From positions 313,111 to 377,110 of the forward strand of contig NZ_NSEA01000003.1 in NCBI RefSeq assembly GCF_002734285.1: DNA of 64,000 bases. The letters run 5' to 3'. A model generated the notes under the pieces. That model saw nothing but the letters and a program-made list of their open reading frames with translations, was not told the DNA's origin and did no database searches. This DNA comes from Fredinandcohnia onubensis (GTDB lineage: Bacteria > Bacillota > Bacilli > Bacillales > Bacillaceae_L). Every line of letters begins with the position of its first letter. The first letter of the stretch is position 1. Positions 36,153-45,659 of this stretch are shown here, one piece after another. Made by a program: the position numbers and the translations under genes.

Positions 36153-38484
36153 TTTGATAAATAAGTATGGGGACTATGTAAAAGGAAAGCTTGTTTTTCT
36201 TGCATCCTTTGCAATATTTGGAATACTAGTCCCCTATACATCTTTTTCGTGGTTAAGTATAATCCTCACATTACTCTTATTAGTATTTATCATATTCCGC
36301 CACCATTTCACTCTCGTTATCCTCAGTATTTTTACTCTATTTACTTTTATGTTTATTTTTACCATCATCGACTCCAACAATCATACAAAATTGAATCCTA
36401 CCACAGAAAGGATTGAAGCGGAAATAGTTGAAGCACCAGATATTAATGGTGACAAGCTATCCGTCCTCGTAAATACTTCAAGGGATGAAAAACTGCTGTT
36501 AGTTTATTACATTCAAACGGAAATCGAGAAAAAGCAACTAAGCTCTGCTGTTCGTATAGGGTTAGTCTGTACTTTTAATGGAAGTTTAAAAGAACCCCAA
36601 GTCGCACGAAATCCCAATTCCTTTAACTATAAACAATATTTGTATACACAAAAAATCCATTGGATCTTTGAAGCGGATGAAATGAAGACAGAAAAATGTT
36701 TTTCAAACGAAAAGTGGTCGGTATATCACTTACTGCTAAATATAAGAGATGCTGGTATCCGATATATTGATTCTTATTTTGATGGCTCAACTGCAGGGAT
36801 TATTCAGGCGTTGATATATGGGGAACGAACAAATATCGCAAGTGAAATAGAAAATTCTTATCAATCATTAGGATTGATACATTTATTGGCAATATCAGGA
36901 CTTCATGTAAGTCTTATGACTGGGATGTTTTATTTTTTATGTATTCGTTTCGGCATGACACGTGAAATAACCGCAATTTCACTGTTATGCTTACTACCAG
37001 CATATATTTTCATTGCCGGAGGCTCCCCCTCAGTCACCCGCTCAGTTTTAATGAGTATGCTTCTATTAGCAAGCATGATGTGGTGGAAAAAAGGCAGTAT
37101 CCTTGATGTTATTAGTTTTGCCTGCATGACCATGCTGCTGTTTAATCCGTACTATATCGTAAATATTGGTTTTCAATTGTCCTTTTTAGTTAGTGCAACC
37201 TTAATCCTTTCTTCAAGAGCCATTTTTAAATACTATCCAACAACGATTGCTTCTTTATTTGTCGTTTCATTGTTATCGCAAATTACTTCAATGCCAGTTT
37301 TACTCTTCCACTTTTATGAGTTCTCGTTATTGAGCTTACCTCTAAATATGCTTTATGTCCCATTATATTCAGTTGTGATTTTACCATTTGCCTTACTCAC
37401 TGTATTGTTGCTGAGTATATTTAATCCGATTGGCAAAATTTTTGCTGTGATACTTTCGTGGATGCTCGAAATTTTAAATCAAGTGACAGTTTGGGCATCA
37501 CAATTCAATTTCACTTTATTAACACCAGGTAAACCTGGGTTAATTTTAATGATCCTGTATTGTGCATCTATTCTATACTTTTTAATTTGTTGGGAGAAGA
37601 GAAAAGCCTTGATGCAAAGAGCGCTTCTTGCCCCGATTTTAGTCTTAATTTTTCATATGCTATTGCCCTATCTAAATCCATATGGTGAAATTACCATGCT
37701 TGATGTTGGGCAAGGCGATAGTATATTTATTGAGCTACCATATCGAAAAGGAACGTATCTCATTGATACAGGTGGAAACATTCAGTTTGATCAAGAGCAA
37801 TGGCGACAAAGAAGGAAAGAGTTCTCGACTGCAGATATTGTCATTCCATTCTTAAAATCCAAAGGGATACGAAGTTTAGATAAGCTAATCATTACCCACG
37901 GTGATCAAGATCATATCGGTGGTGCGAAGGAAATTGTTGAAAAAATGAGGATTAACGAAATCGTCTTAGGTAAAAACAAGAAAGATACTGAACAAGAAAC
38001 AGAGTTGAAGAAAATAGCTACTAAAGAAGGGGTTCCCATACATTTAGTTGAACGGGGACAAAAATGGCAGGAAGGAGGAAATACATTTTATACCCTTGCG
38101 CCAAAAGGAAATGAAATGGTGGAAAATGATAATTCAATCGTTATTCTTACGAGTCTTGGTGGGCTAAGTTGGTTATTTACAGGTGATATCGAAAAAGACG
38201 TAGAGCTAGATCTTATCCATACATATAAAAACATGAGGATAGATGTTTTAAAGGTGGGTCATCATGGAAGTAAGACATCGTCTACGGAGAGCTTTATCCA
38301 ACACTTAAATCCCAAAATTGCCCTAATTCCTGTGGGTGTAAATAATCGGTTTAATCATCCACATCCAGATGTGATTAATCGATTAGAACAAGAAAAAGTA
38401 AAGGTATATAGAACGGACACAAATGGGGCTATACAATACCGTTTTTTTAAAAAATCAGGAACCTTTATTACCACAATTCCATAA
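36115..38484 (+). CDS. comEC: DNA uptake channel ComEC
   Basis: Inner-membrane channel that moves single-stranded DNA into the cell during transformation. It has 789 residues. N-terminal membrane segments are followed by an extracellular OB-fold region (about residues 70-200), the competence domain with LLAISGLHVSLMTG near residue 260 and many membrane segments, then a metallo-beta-lactamase domain from about residue 520 with MLDVGQGDS and the metal motif THGDQDHIGG. The ATG lies 38 bases inside comEB with only a weak ribosome binding site, so translation is probably coupled; the exact start is uncertain. Confidence 0.92.
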   Translation: MRKLLHYFQILVSLINKYGDYVKGKLVFLASFAIFGILVPYTSFSWLSIILTLLLLVFIIFRHHFTLVILSIFTLFTFMFIFTIIDSNNHTKLNPTTERIEAEIVEAPDINGDKLSVLVNTSRDEKLLLVYYIQTEIEKKQLSSAVRIGLVCTFNGSLKEPQVARNPNSFNYKQYLYTQKIHWIFEADEMKTEKCFSNEKWSVYHLLLNIRDAGIRYIDSYFDGSTAGIIQALIYGERTNIASEIENSYQSLGLIHLLAISGLHVSLMTGMFYFLCIRFGMTREITAISLLCLLPAYIFIAGGSPSVTRSVLMSMLLLASMMWWKKGSILDVISFACMTMLLFNPYYIVNIGFQLSFLVSATLILSSRAIFKYYPTTIASLFVVSLLSQITSMPVLLFHFYEFSLLSLPLNMLYVPLYSVVILPFALLTVLLLSIFNPIGKIFAVILSWMLEILNQVTVWASQFNFTLLTPGKPGLILMILYCASILYFLICWEKRKALMQRALLAPILVLIFHMLLPYLNPYGEITMLDVGQGDSIFIELPYRKGTYLIDTGGNIQFDQEQWRQRRKEFSTADIVIPFLKSKGIRSLDKLIITHGDQDHIGGAKEIVEKMRINEIVLGKNKKDTEQETELKKIATKEGVPIHLVERGQKWQEGGNTFYTLAPKGNEMVENDNSIVILTSLGGLSWLFTGDIEKDVELDLIHTYKNMRIDVLKVGHHGSKTSSTESFIQHLNPKIALIPVGVNNRFNHPHPDVINRLEQEKVKVYRTDTNGAIQYRFFKKSGTFITTIP

Positions 38485-38510
38485 GATACAGTAAAGGCAA
38501 GGAACGAAAA

Positions 38511-38541
38511 AAGACTGCCATATACGGGCAGTCTTGGTTTT
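38511..38541 (+). terminator. Terminator after comEC
   Basis: Stem AAGACTGCC / GGCAGTCTT with a seven-base loop and a TGGTTTT tail. Confidence 0.8.
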
Positions 38542-38563
38542 GACAGTATGTATTCTGTCGGTA

Positions 38564-38698
38564 TTAAGCTCCGATAACTTTAATTAAAGTTGCGATAATG
38601 AAAATTGTAGCGAAGAAGCCAAATGATACAACGAAAGCTACTCCAGCATCGATAACGTCATTTCGTGTGTTTTTTATATTCTTTTCAAATTCGTTCAC
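38564..38698 (-). CDS. yqzM: YqzM family small membrane protein
   Basis: A 44-residue protein with a polar N-terminus (NEFEKNIKNTRND) and one long membrane segment, FVVSFGFFATIFIIATLI. It closely resembles B. subtilis YqzM, which lies at the same place after comEC. Function unknown. The GTG start follows AGGAGGGG at eight bases. Confidence 0.9.
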   Translation of the reverse strand: MNEFEKNIKNTRNDVIDAGVAFVVSFGFFATIFIIATLIKVIGA

Positions 38699-38701
38699 GC
38701 C

Positions 38702-39050
38702 TAACCCCTCCTAAACAGTTATAGTATAGCCTAACTAGTCAAAAAAATCTATAATTCCTTTAAAAAGTTGGTTTTGTTTTACAAATCAAAAGTTAAAAAC
38801 CTCAGGTAAATAAAACAAAGCCAAAAAAGGTAGAACCCTTTTTCCCCTATTATCCGATACTCTTCCTTTATTAACAACACTTGTCACAAATAGTTCAAAA
38901 AACAATGTAAATCCTAATAGTACATAAGAAAAACATCACAGCAATGGTCAGCTTACAAATAATCATTACTCGACAAGATACCCGGGGCTTGTTTGGTAAT
39001 GTTTCTATAGATAGGGAATTGGCTAAAACCAATTCCCTTTGAATTTTTAT
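38702..39050. other. Intergenic stretch with an orphan terminator
   Basis: No protein-coding gene is supported here on either strand. The stretch holds a clear plus-strand terminator (39014-39037 stem) that belongs to no annotated gene, and a small ACAAG / CTTGT hairpin just before it. A short untranslated RNA is possible. Confidence 0.35.
39014..39047 (+). terminator. Orphan terminator upstream of holA
   Basis: Perfect 9-bp stem GGGAATTGG / CCAATTCCC with a six-base loop and a TTTGAATTTTT tail. Confidence 0.75.
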
Positions 39051-39055
39051 GAAGG

Positions 39056-39084
39056 TTGAAAAATTTGTGTTTTACCGATACGAT
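39056..39084 (+). promoter_or_regulatory. Putative sigma-A promoter of holA
   Basis: TTGAAA and TACGAT separated by 17 bases, 39 bases before the holA start. Confidence 0.6.
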
Positions 39085-39123
39085 TAGATAAGAATTGAAG
39101 GCTTAAAGTGGAGAGGAATATGT

Positions 39124-40140
39124 ATGAATTTAGAGCTTTGGAAAAAAATTAAGAAAAGGCAATTTTCACCTGTCTATTTATTACATGGTTCAGAAACCTT
39201 CTTAATAAAGGAAACAAAGGAGTTACTGATCAAACATAGCATTGAAGAGGAAGAAAAAGATTTTAACCTATCTATTTTTGATTTAGAGGAAACTCCCGTT
39301 GAAATTGCCTTGGCTGATGCTGAGACCCTTCCTTTTATGGGAGAAAGACGCCTGGTTATTTTACAAAATCCACACTTTTTAACAGCTGAAAAGAGTAAGG
39401 AAAAAGTTGAGCATAATGTAACGGTACTTGAACAATATTTAAAAGAGCCTGCTCCTTTTACGATTCTTGTCATTACGGCTCCGTATGAAAAGTTAGATGA
39501 ACGGAAGAAAATTGTTAAACAGTTAAAGAAAAATGCCGAAGTGCTGACTGTTAATACATTATCTGAAAAGGATTTACATAGCTGGATAAATGAAAGAACA
39601 AACCAGTATCAGGTTACTATTTCAACCTCTGCGATTCAGGAGCTATTACATGTGGCAGGGACAAATCTTATGAATATAACTCAAGAAATCGATAAAATGT
39701 GTTTATATTTAGGGGGAAATGGAGAGATAACAGAGGAAACCGTGAAATTGCTCGTACCCAGGTCTTTGGAGCAAAATATTTTTTCGTTAATTGATAAGGT
39801 AGTTAACAGGAAACTCGATGAGGCACTAAGAATATTTTATGACCTTCTGCAAAATAATGAAGAGCCCATCAAAATATTATCTTTGCTTGCTACACAGTTT
39901 AGATTGATTTTTCAGGTAAAGGAGCTTTCTAGACAAGGCTACGGACAACAACAGATTGCTGGAAATCTTAAAGTTCATCCGTTTCGGGTCAAGCTTGCGG
40001 GTGGACAAGCAAATTTATTTACACAGGAAGAGCTACTGGGAATTTTGAGCCAGCTTGCTGAAGCTGACTATGAAATGAAAAACGGAAAAATGGATAAAAA
40101 ATTAATTTTGGAATTGTTTATTATGAAGTTAGGTAAGTAA
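39124..40140 (+). CDS. holA: DNA polymerase III subunit delta
   Basis: Clamp-loader delta subunit that opens the beta sliding clamp. It has 338 residues. The N-terminal SPVYLLHGSETFLIKE and the DAETLPFMGERRLVIL segment (residues 60-76) are typical; the C-terminal collar domain begins at about residue 210 with LEQNIFSLIDKVVNRK. Known as YqeN in B. subtilis, in the same position between comEC/yqzM and rpsT. Confidence 0.93.
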   Translation: MNLELWKKIKKRQFSPVYLLHGSETFLIKETKELLIKHSIEEEEKDFNLSIFDLEETPVEIALADAETLPFMGERRLVILQNPHFLTAEKSKEKVEHNVTVLEQYLKEPAPFTILVITAPYEKLDERKKIVKQLKKNAEVLTVNTLSEKDLHSWINERTNQYQVTISTSAIQELLHVAGTNLMNITQEIDKMCLYLGGNGEITEETVKLLVPRSLEQNIFSLIDKVVNRKLDEALRIFYDLLQNNEEPIKILSLLATQFRLIFQVKELSRQGYGQQQIAGNLKVHPFRVKLAGGQANLFTQEELLGILSQLAEADYEMKNGKMDKKLILELFIMKLGK

Positions 40141-40156
40141 AAAAGAACGCAAAAAA

Positions 40157-40183
40157 AAACGACTCAAATCGAGTCGTTTATTT
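40157..40183. terminator. Bidirectional terminator between holA and rpsT
   Basis: Stem AAACGACTC / GAGTCGTTT with a five-base loop, A-run on the left and T-rich tail on the right. Confidence 0.85.
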
Positions 40184-40184
40184 A

Positions 40185-40451
40185 TTATGCGTTAACCCCG
40201 TTAAGTTTTTTTGCTAGACGAGATTTTTGACGGTCAGCAACATTTTTATGGATAAGACCTTTACGAGCCGCTTTGTCAAGCTTGCTTGAAGCAGTAAGAA
40301 AAGCTGCTTTTGCGTTTTCAACGTCATTGTTAGCAACTGAAGCTTCGAAGTTTTTTACAGCAGTACGCATTGCAGACTTAACAGTTGCATTATGAGCACG
40401 GCTTTCATCACTTGTTTTTACACGTTTGATAGCTGATTTAATATTTGGCAT
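40185..40451 (-). CDS. rpsT: 30S ribosomal protein S20
   Basis: Primary 16S rRNA-binding protein of the small subunit body. It has 88 residues, very basic and helical: [18 protein letters not shown] at the N-terminus and [16 protein letters not shown] at the C-terminus. The ATG follows GGAGGTGAAAGT; an upstream in-frame ATG overlaps this site and is rejected. Confidence 0.97.
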   Translation of the reverse strand: MPNIKSAIKRVKTSDESRAHNATVKSAMRTAVKNFEASVANNDVENAKAAFLTASSKLDKAARKGLIHKNVADRQKSRLAKKLNGVNA

Positions 40452-40713
40452 ACTTTCACCTCCTGCGAATATCAAGATGATCTAACATGCAATCATCTAC
40501 GAAAATTAACGAAAACCTTCTCTTATAAAGTTTTCCTTCGCTTAATGATCTCTTAATACATTCATTGATACTCTGATGTTACAACAAAAGTTATTCTATC
40601 AAATTGGCTGTGAGAATGCAATACCAATCTATTTCCTACTTGATAAAAATTGCATGAACCACATTTTAACAGGTAAAGCTATAGATACTATGTAAAAATT
40701 GGAGGTCATTGGA

Positions 40714-41841
40714 ATGGGAGAACAACTAGACTTAACAAAATACTCTGTTCGTACTGACTTAGCGCTAGAAGCAAGCGCAATGGCAGTCGAGGAACGAAAT
40801 AAAACACTAAAAGAAGATCAACAGCCTGTATCAGAAATTGAAGGTGTCATCATAAAAGAGAGACAAGAGGATGGAATTACCATCTCCACAGTCGAAATTA
40901 CCGAGGAAGGCGCTAATGCAATCGGAAAGAAAAAAGGTAATTATTTAACACTAGAAGTTCAGGGTATACGCCAAAAGGATTCAGAACTCCAGCAAAAGGT
41001 GCAAGAAGTATTCGCAAAGGAATTTAATCATTTTTTATCTAAACTTAATATCGGAAAAGATGCTAGCTGCCTAGTTGTTGGTTTAGGAAACTGGAATGTA
41101 ACACCAGATGCGCTAGGGCCGTTGGCAGTTGAAAACCTAGTCATTACAAGACATCTCTTTGAGCTGCAGCCTGAAAATGTGCAGGATGGTTTTCGTTCTG
41201 TAAGTGCAATTGCACCAGGGGTGATGGGATTAACAGGAATCGAAACAAGTGACATCATATACGGAGTCATTGAAAAATCAAAGCCAGATTTCATTATTGC
41301 CATCGACGCATTGGCGGCACGTTCTGTCGAGCGGGTGAATTCAACGATTCAAATATCGGATACGGGTATTCATCCGGGTTCTGGGGTTGGAAATAAACGC
41401 AAAGAACTAAGTAAGGATTCCTTGGGTATTCCCGTAATCGCAATTGGAATTCCAACAGTTGTTGATGCTGTTTCTATTACAAGTGATGCGTTTGATTTTA
41501 TTTTAAAGCATTTTGGTAGAGAGCTTAAAGAAGGGGATAAGCCTTCACGTTCTCTAATTCCTGCAGGTATGACTTTTGGAGAGAAAAAAGTATTAACAGA
41601 CGATGACTTGCCTGGTGAGCAAGAACGAAATACCTTCTTGGGAATTGTCGGAACTCTACCAGAAGATGAGAAAAGGAAATTAATTCATGAAGTGTTGTCC
41701 CCTCTTGGTCATAACTTAATGGTTACACCAAAAGAGGTCGACGTCTTCATTGAAGACATGGCAAATGTGATAGCGGGTGGCCTTAATACTGCATTGCATG
41801 GTGAGATTGGCCAAGATAATTCAGGTTCGTATACTCATTAA
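40714..41841 (+). CDS. gpr: Germination protease GPR
   Basis: Aspartic-like protease of spores that degrades small acid-soluble proteins at germination. It has 375 residues and is made as a zymogen; a short N-terminal propeptide precedes [11 protein letters not shown]. Family signatures are [27 protein letters not shown] and the [12 protein letters not shown] segment. The ATG is eight bases after GGAGG; the upstream in-frame TTG overlaps this ribosome binding site. Followed by spoIIP. Confidence 0.95.
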   Translation: MGEQLDLTKYSVRTDLALEASAMAVEERNKTLKEDQQPVSEIEGVIIKERQEDGITISTVEITEEGANAIGKKKGNYLTLEVQGIRQKDSELQQKVQEVFAKEFNHFLSKLNIGKDASCLVVGLGNWNVTPDALGPLAVENLVITRHLFELQPENVQDGFRSVSAIAPGVMGLTGIETSDIIYGVIEKSKPDFIIAIDALAARSVERVNSTIQISDTGIHPGSGVGNKRKELSKDSLGIPVIAIGIPTVVDAVSITSDAFDFILKHFGRELKEGDKPSRSLIPAGMTFGEKKVLTDDDLPGEQERNTFLGIVGTLPEDEKRKLIHEVLSPLGHNLMVTPKEVDVFIEDMANVIAGGLNTALHGEIGQDNSGSYTH

Positions 41842-41929
41842 TAAAATTGAATAGATTCTATCATTTCGGTTCTACTAACTCTTGTTTGCTCATATCAATA
41901 TGATAGACAAACCATTGAGGAGGTAGAAT

Positions 41930-43126
41930 ATGAAGGGTTTTCGGTCTCAAGGAATGATGATCTCAATTCAAGGAACCAGCGTTGTAAAAGGGATTCTATT
42001 CCTCATATTCAGCTTTATTTTATTGTTTACGATTACGGGAGCGATTGTCTCTCTTAAACCAGAATTTAGAATAAGTTCTTCGTCTATAAGTAATGTCGCA
42101 ACAAATCTCTCAGGGGAAGCACTTGTTCATTTATTAGGGTATGAAAATCATTATTTCGTTCAAGGCTTACCTGAATCTACTACGAAACCGGACTATTTAG
42201 GAGCTGTTTTTAAAGCAGCGACAAACCTTACATTAGATGACCCACGGAGCTTCTTAGGCAGGGAGCTCCCAGGGTTCTCGATATTTGACGGGAAGATAAT
42301 TGTAGCAGGTGAAGGCACCAACTATACGAATATGCCGATAGAGTCTCCGCCACCATTAGATGTTTTACTTGATGAAAGAAAAGTGGCTACCCAAAATGTT
42401 GAACAGGCAGAAAAGCCTACTAAACCTGTGCCACCACCAACGATGACAACCGGCGAGAAAAAAGTTGCCTATATATATCACACCCATTCATCAGAAGCCT
42501 ACTTCCCACATTTAAAAGGCGTGGATACAAATAATGCGAATAATGCAAGACATCCTGAAGTGAATGTAACCAAAGTAGGAGAAATGCTTCAGCAAGAATT
42601 AGAGGCAAGAGGAATTGGTACAGATATTGATAAGACAAATATGGATCAGTATATAAAAGGAAAAGGATACAATTGGTATCAATCATATAAAGCTTCTGGC
42701 GAGATTATGGCTAGCGCTATGGCAAGTAATAAGGAATTAAATTACTTCATTGATATTCACCGGGATGCACATAGAAAAGAAAAAACCACAGTGACAATTA
42801 ACGGAAAGTCCTATGCAAAAATAGCATTTATCGTGGGATCAGACAATCCAAACATTGCTAAAAATCTTGAGCTTGCCAATTCGCTCCATGAGATATTTGA
42901 AAAAAAATACCCAGGTTTAAATCGAGGTATTTTTAAACAAGGTGGAGTTGGCAATAATGGAGTATATAACCAAGATAAATCAGGAAATGCCATGTTAATT
43001 GAATTTGGTGGTGTCGATAATAATTTCGAAGAACTCCGCCGAACCGCAGCAGCCGTAGCCGATGTCTTAGCAGAGTACTACTGGCAGGCTGAAAAAGTGA
43101 ATGCGAATGAAACGAATAAAGAATAG
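41930..43126 (+). CDS. spoIIP: Stage II sporulation protein P
   Basis: Peptidoglycan amidase and endopeptidase that with SpoIID and SpoIIM drives membrane migration in engulfment. It has 398 residues: one membrane segment at about residues 17-40, then the extracellular enzymatic domain. Zinc-ligand candidates are visible in YIYHTHSSEAY near residue 182 and IDIHRDAHRKE near residue 270, with the catalytic Glu in LIEFGGVDNN near residue 360. The ATG follows GAGGAGGTAGAAT. Confidence 0.95.
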   Translation: MKGFRSQGMMISIQGTSVVKGILFLIFSFILLFTITGAIVSLKPEFRISSSSISNVATNLSGEALVHLLGYENHYFVQGLPESTTKPDYLGAVFKAATNLTLDDPRSFLGRELPGFSIFDGKIIVAGEGTNYTNMPIESPPPLDVLLDERKVATQNVEQAEKPTKPVPPPTMTTGEKKVAYIYHTHSSEAYFPHLKGVDTNNANNARHPEVNVTKVGEMLQQELEARGIGTDIDKTNMDQYIKGKGYNWYQSYKASGEIMASAMASNKELNYFIDIHRDAHRKEKTTVTINGKSYAKIAFIVGSDNPNIAKNLELANSLHEIFEKKYPGLNRGIFKQGGVGNNGVYNQDKSGNAMLIEFGGVDNNFEELRRTAAAVADVLAEYYWQAEKVNANETNKE

Positions 43127-43147
43127 GCAATAAAGGGAGTAATTCCA

Positions 43148-43501
43148 ATGGTGAAGTTCATGATGAAATGTTTTTTAATAGTAACCGTGCTTCTTCTGGG
43201 CGTGTTGATCGGCATGCAACAAGCAAATGAAGGGATGAAGAAAATGAGGGGCTATAATGACCCCTCCCTTCAAGGCGCCTTTCATATTACTGACAATAAC
43301 GGTGAAGTTGAAGCATCTGTCTTAGGCAGAAAGGTCACAAGCCATGACCTAGAAGAAAAACAAAAACAACTTGAAAATGTTGAATCATTCAACTTTTTTT
43401 CCAGTATTGGTGAAAAACTAGGGAATGGAATCAGTGCTATTTTTGAAAAAATCATGATTGCTATTGGAAATGGAATTGGAAATTTACTAGATAAAATATA
43501 G
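43148..43501 (+). CDS. yqxA: YqxA family protein
   Basis: A 117-residue protein of the YqxA/DUF3679 type, function unknown. A membrane segment at about residues 5-22 is followed by an extracellular polar region and an amphipathic C-terminus (GNGIGNLLDKI). It lies after spoIIP as in B. subtilis, suggesting expression with it during sporulation, although that is inference from context. Confidence 0.85.
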   Translation: MVKFMMKCFLIVTVLLLGVLIGMQQANEGMKKMRGYNDPSLQGAFHITDNNGEVEASVLGRKVTSHDLEEKQKQLENVESFNFFSSIGEKLGNGISAIFEKIMIAIGNGIGNLLDKI

Positions 43502-43543
43502 AAGAGAGCATGCTATGAAATAAAAAGCAAGCTCTCTTTGTTT
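43502..43543 (+). terminator. Terminator after yqxA
   Basis: Stem AAGAGAGC / GCTCTCTT with an inner GCT / AGC pairing and a T-rich tail. Confidence 0.75.
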
Positions 43544-43564
43544 TATAGTCGTTTTTTTTCGTAA

Positions 43565-43593
43565 TTGAATGTGACAAAATAGTTCTGTATAAT
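43565..43593 (+). promoter_or_regulatory. Sigma-A promoter of lepA
   Basis: TTGAAT and a perfect TATAAT separated by 17 bases, 38 bases before the lepA start. Confidence 0.8.
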
Positions 43594-43631
43594 CTAATCT
43601 AGTGTAGTTGTTCCATACAGGAGGATTTTTA

Positions 43632-45455
43632 ATGAACCAAGAAGAGAGACGTAATAGACAATCTAGAATTCGAAATTTTTCAATTATTGCTCATATAGAC
43701 CATGGTAAATCAACTTTGGCTGACCGCATACTTGAAAAAACAAATGCGTTAACCCATCGTGAAATGAAAGAACAATTGCTAGATTCCATGGACCTAGAAA
43801 GAGAACGTGGCATAACGATTAAATTAAACGCGGTACAATTAAAATACAAGGCAAAAGATGGTGAGGAATATATTTTCCATCTTATTGACACCCCAGGACA
43901 TGTTGACTTTACATATGAAGTTTCACGGAGTTTAGCGGCATGTGAGGGTGCAGTACTCGTTGTCGATGCAGCACAGGGGATTGAGGCACAAACACTAGCA
44001 AATGTGTACCTCGCTTTAGACAATGACTTAGAAATATTACCGGTAATTAATAAGATCGACCTACCAAGTGCGGACCCAGAGCGCGTTAGACAAGAAATTG
44101 AAGATGTTATTGGACTTGATGCGTCAGAAGCTGTTTTAGCCTCTGCGAAAGCGGGTATTGGAATTGAAGAGATATTAGAGCAGGTTGTTGAAAAAGTCCC
44201 TGCACCGCAGGGTGACCCTGAGGCACCTCTAAAAGCTCTTATTTTTGACTCTTTATATGACCCTTACCGTGGTGTAGTTGCTTACATTCGTGTCATAGAA
44301 GGTAAAGTTAGACCAGGTGATAAAATAAAAATGATGGCAACAGGTAAGGAGTTTGAAGTGATTGAAGCGGGCGTATTTACCCCTCGCGCAACACTTCAGG
44401 AAGAATTAACTGTTGGGGACGTTGGATTTTTAACAGCAGCAATCAAAAATGTAGGGGATACACGTGTGGGTGATACGATTACGAACGCGAAAAACGGTGC
44501 TACTGAGCCTCTACCAGGATATAGACGCTTAAATCCTATGGTGTACTGTGGTTTATATCCAATCGATACAGCTAAATATAATGATTTACGTGAAGCATTA
44601 GAAAAACTTGAATTAAATGATGCAGCCCTTCAATTCGAACCAGAGACTTCTCAGGCATTAGGCTTTGGCTTCCGATGTGGATTTTTAGGTCTATTGCATA
44701 TGGAAATCATTCAAGAAAGAATCGAAAGAGAATTTAAAATCGACTTAATTACCACAGCACCAAGCGTTATTTACGATGTGTTTCTAACGGATGGTACAGA
44801 CGTACGAATTGATAACCCAGCAGCAATGCCGGATCCACAGAAAATTGACAGAATTGAAGAGCCTTACGTAAAAGCAACCATGATGGTTCCAAATGATTAT
44901 GTCGGTGCTGTTATGGAGTTATGCCAAGGCAAACGTGGTATCTTCATTGATATGCAGTATCTAGATGAAAGACGAGTAAGTATCGTCTATGAAATTCCAC
45001 TTGCAGAAATTGTTTATGATTTCTTTGACCAATTAAAATCAAGCACAAAAGGTTATGCGTCATTTGACTATGAATTAATAGGTTACAAGCCTTCAAAGCT
45101 TGTGAAGATGGATATTTTATTAAATGCTGAAAAAGTAGATGCGTTGTCCTTCATCGTCCACAAGGATTCAGCATATGAACGTGGAAAAGTGATTGTAGAA
45201 AAGCTAAAGGAATTAATTCCAAGACAGCATTTTGAAGTACCTATTCAAGCAGCGGTGGGTCAAAAGATTATCGCTCGTTCAACTATTAAAGCAATGCGTA
45301 AAAATGTATTAGCAAAATGTTACGGTGGGGACATTTCCCGTAAACGTAAGCTTCTTGAAAAACAAAAAGAAGGTAAGAAACGTATGAAGCAAGTCGGCTC
45401 AGTCGAAGTACCTCAAGAGGCATTCATGGCAGTATTGAAAATGGATGATAAATAA
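43632..45455 (+). CDS. lepA: Elongation factor 4 (LepA)
   Basis: Ribosome-dependent GTPase that remobilises stalled ribosomes and aids initiation or assembly. It has 607 residues. GTPase motifs are AHIDHGKST (G1) near residue 18, DTPGHVDF (G3) and NKIDLP (G4); the LepA-specific C-terminal domain includes [24 protein letters not shown], typical of the family. The ATG follows AGGAGGATTTTTA; an in-frame TTG upstream contains this site and is rejected. Confidence 0.97.
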   Translation: MNQEERRNRQSRIRNFSIIAHIDHGKSTLADRILEKTNALTHREMKEQLLDSMDLERERGITIKLNAVQLKYKAKDGEEYIFHLIDTPGHVDFTYEVSRSLAACEGAVLVVDAAQGIEAQTLANVYLALDNDLEILPVINKIDLPSADPERVRQEIEDVIGLDASEAVLASAKAGIGIEEILEQVVEKVPAPQGDPEAPLKALIFDSLYDPYRGVVAYIRVIEGKVRPGDKIKMMATGKEFEVIEAGVFTPRATLQEELTVGDVGFLTAAIKNVGDTRVGDTITNAKNGATEPLPGYRRLNPMVYCGLYPIDTAKYNDLREALEKLELNDAALQFEPETSQALGFGFRCGFLGLLHMEIIQERIEREFKIDLITTAPSVIYDVFLTDGTDVRIDNPAAMPDPQKIDRIEEPYVKATMMVPNDYVGAVMELCQGKRGIFIDMQYLDERRVSIVYEIPLAEIVYDFFDQLKSSTKGYASFDYELIGYKPSKLVKMDILLNAEKVDALSFIVHKDSAYERGKVIVEKLKELIPRQHFEVPIQAAVGQKIIARSTIKAMRKNVLAKCYGGDISRKRKLLEKQKEGKKRMKQVGSVEVPQEAFMAVLKMDDK

Positions 45456-45460
45456 GAAAA

Positions 45461-45578
45461 GTGCAAGGTGCGCAGCCTTAGGTGACAAGCATAAGACAAG
45501 CGCTGACAGAAGGTACCTTTTACCTTCCGAAGCGATTGGCTTAGACCAGAGAGCCGATGGCGCCTGGAACTAGACATA
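45461..45578. repeat. Structured intergenic element between lepA and hemW
   Basis: A roughly 118-base GC-richer block with a central perfect hairpin (GAAGGTA / TACCTTC) and partial outer pairing between GGTGC near its left end and GGCGCC near its right end (TGGCGCCTGGAACTAGACA). Its sequence style matches a family of intergenic elements I recall from Bacillus and Geobacillus genomes. It precedes the lepA terminator. Copy number and function cannot be judged from one copy. Confidence 0.5.
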
Positions 45579-45590
45579 TAAAGTAAGAGG

Positions 45591-45615
45591 CCGCAGACTT
45601 TTCTGCGGTTTTCTT
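45591..45615 (+). terminator. Terminator between lepA and hemW
   Basis: Stem CCGCAGA / TCTGCGG with a four-base loop and TTTTCTTT tail. Confidence 0.85.
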
Positions 45616-45659
45616 TATTCTACTAATCGCGACATCCGCTTATAGAAAGAAGTGATTTT

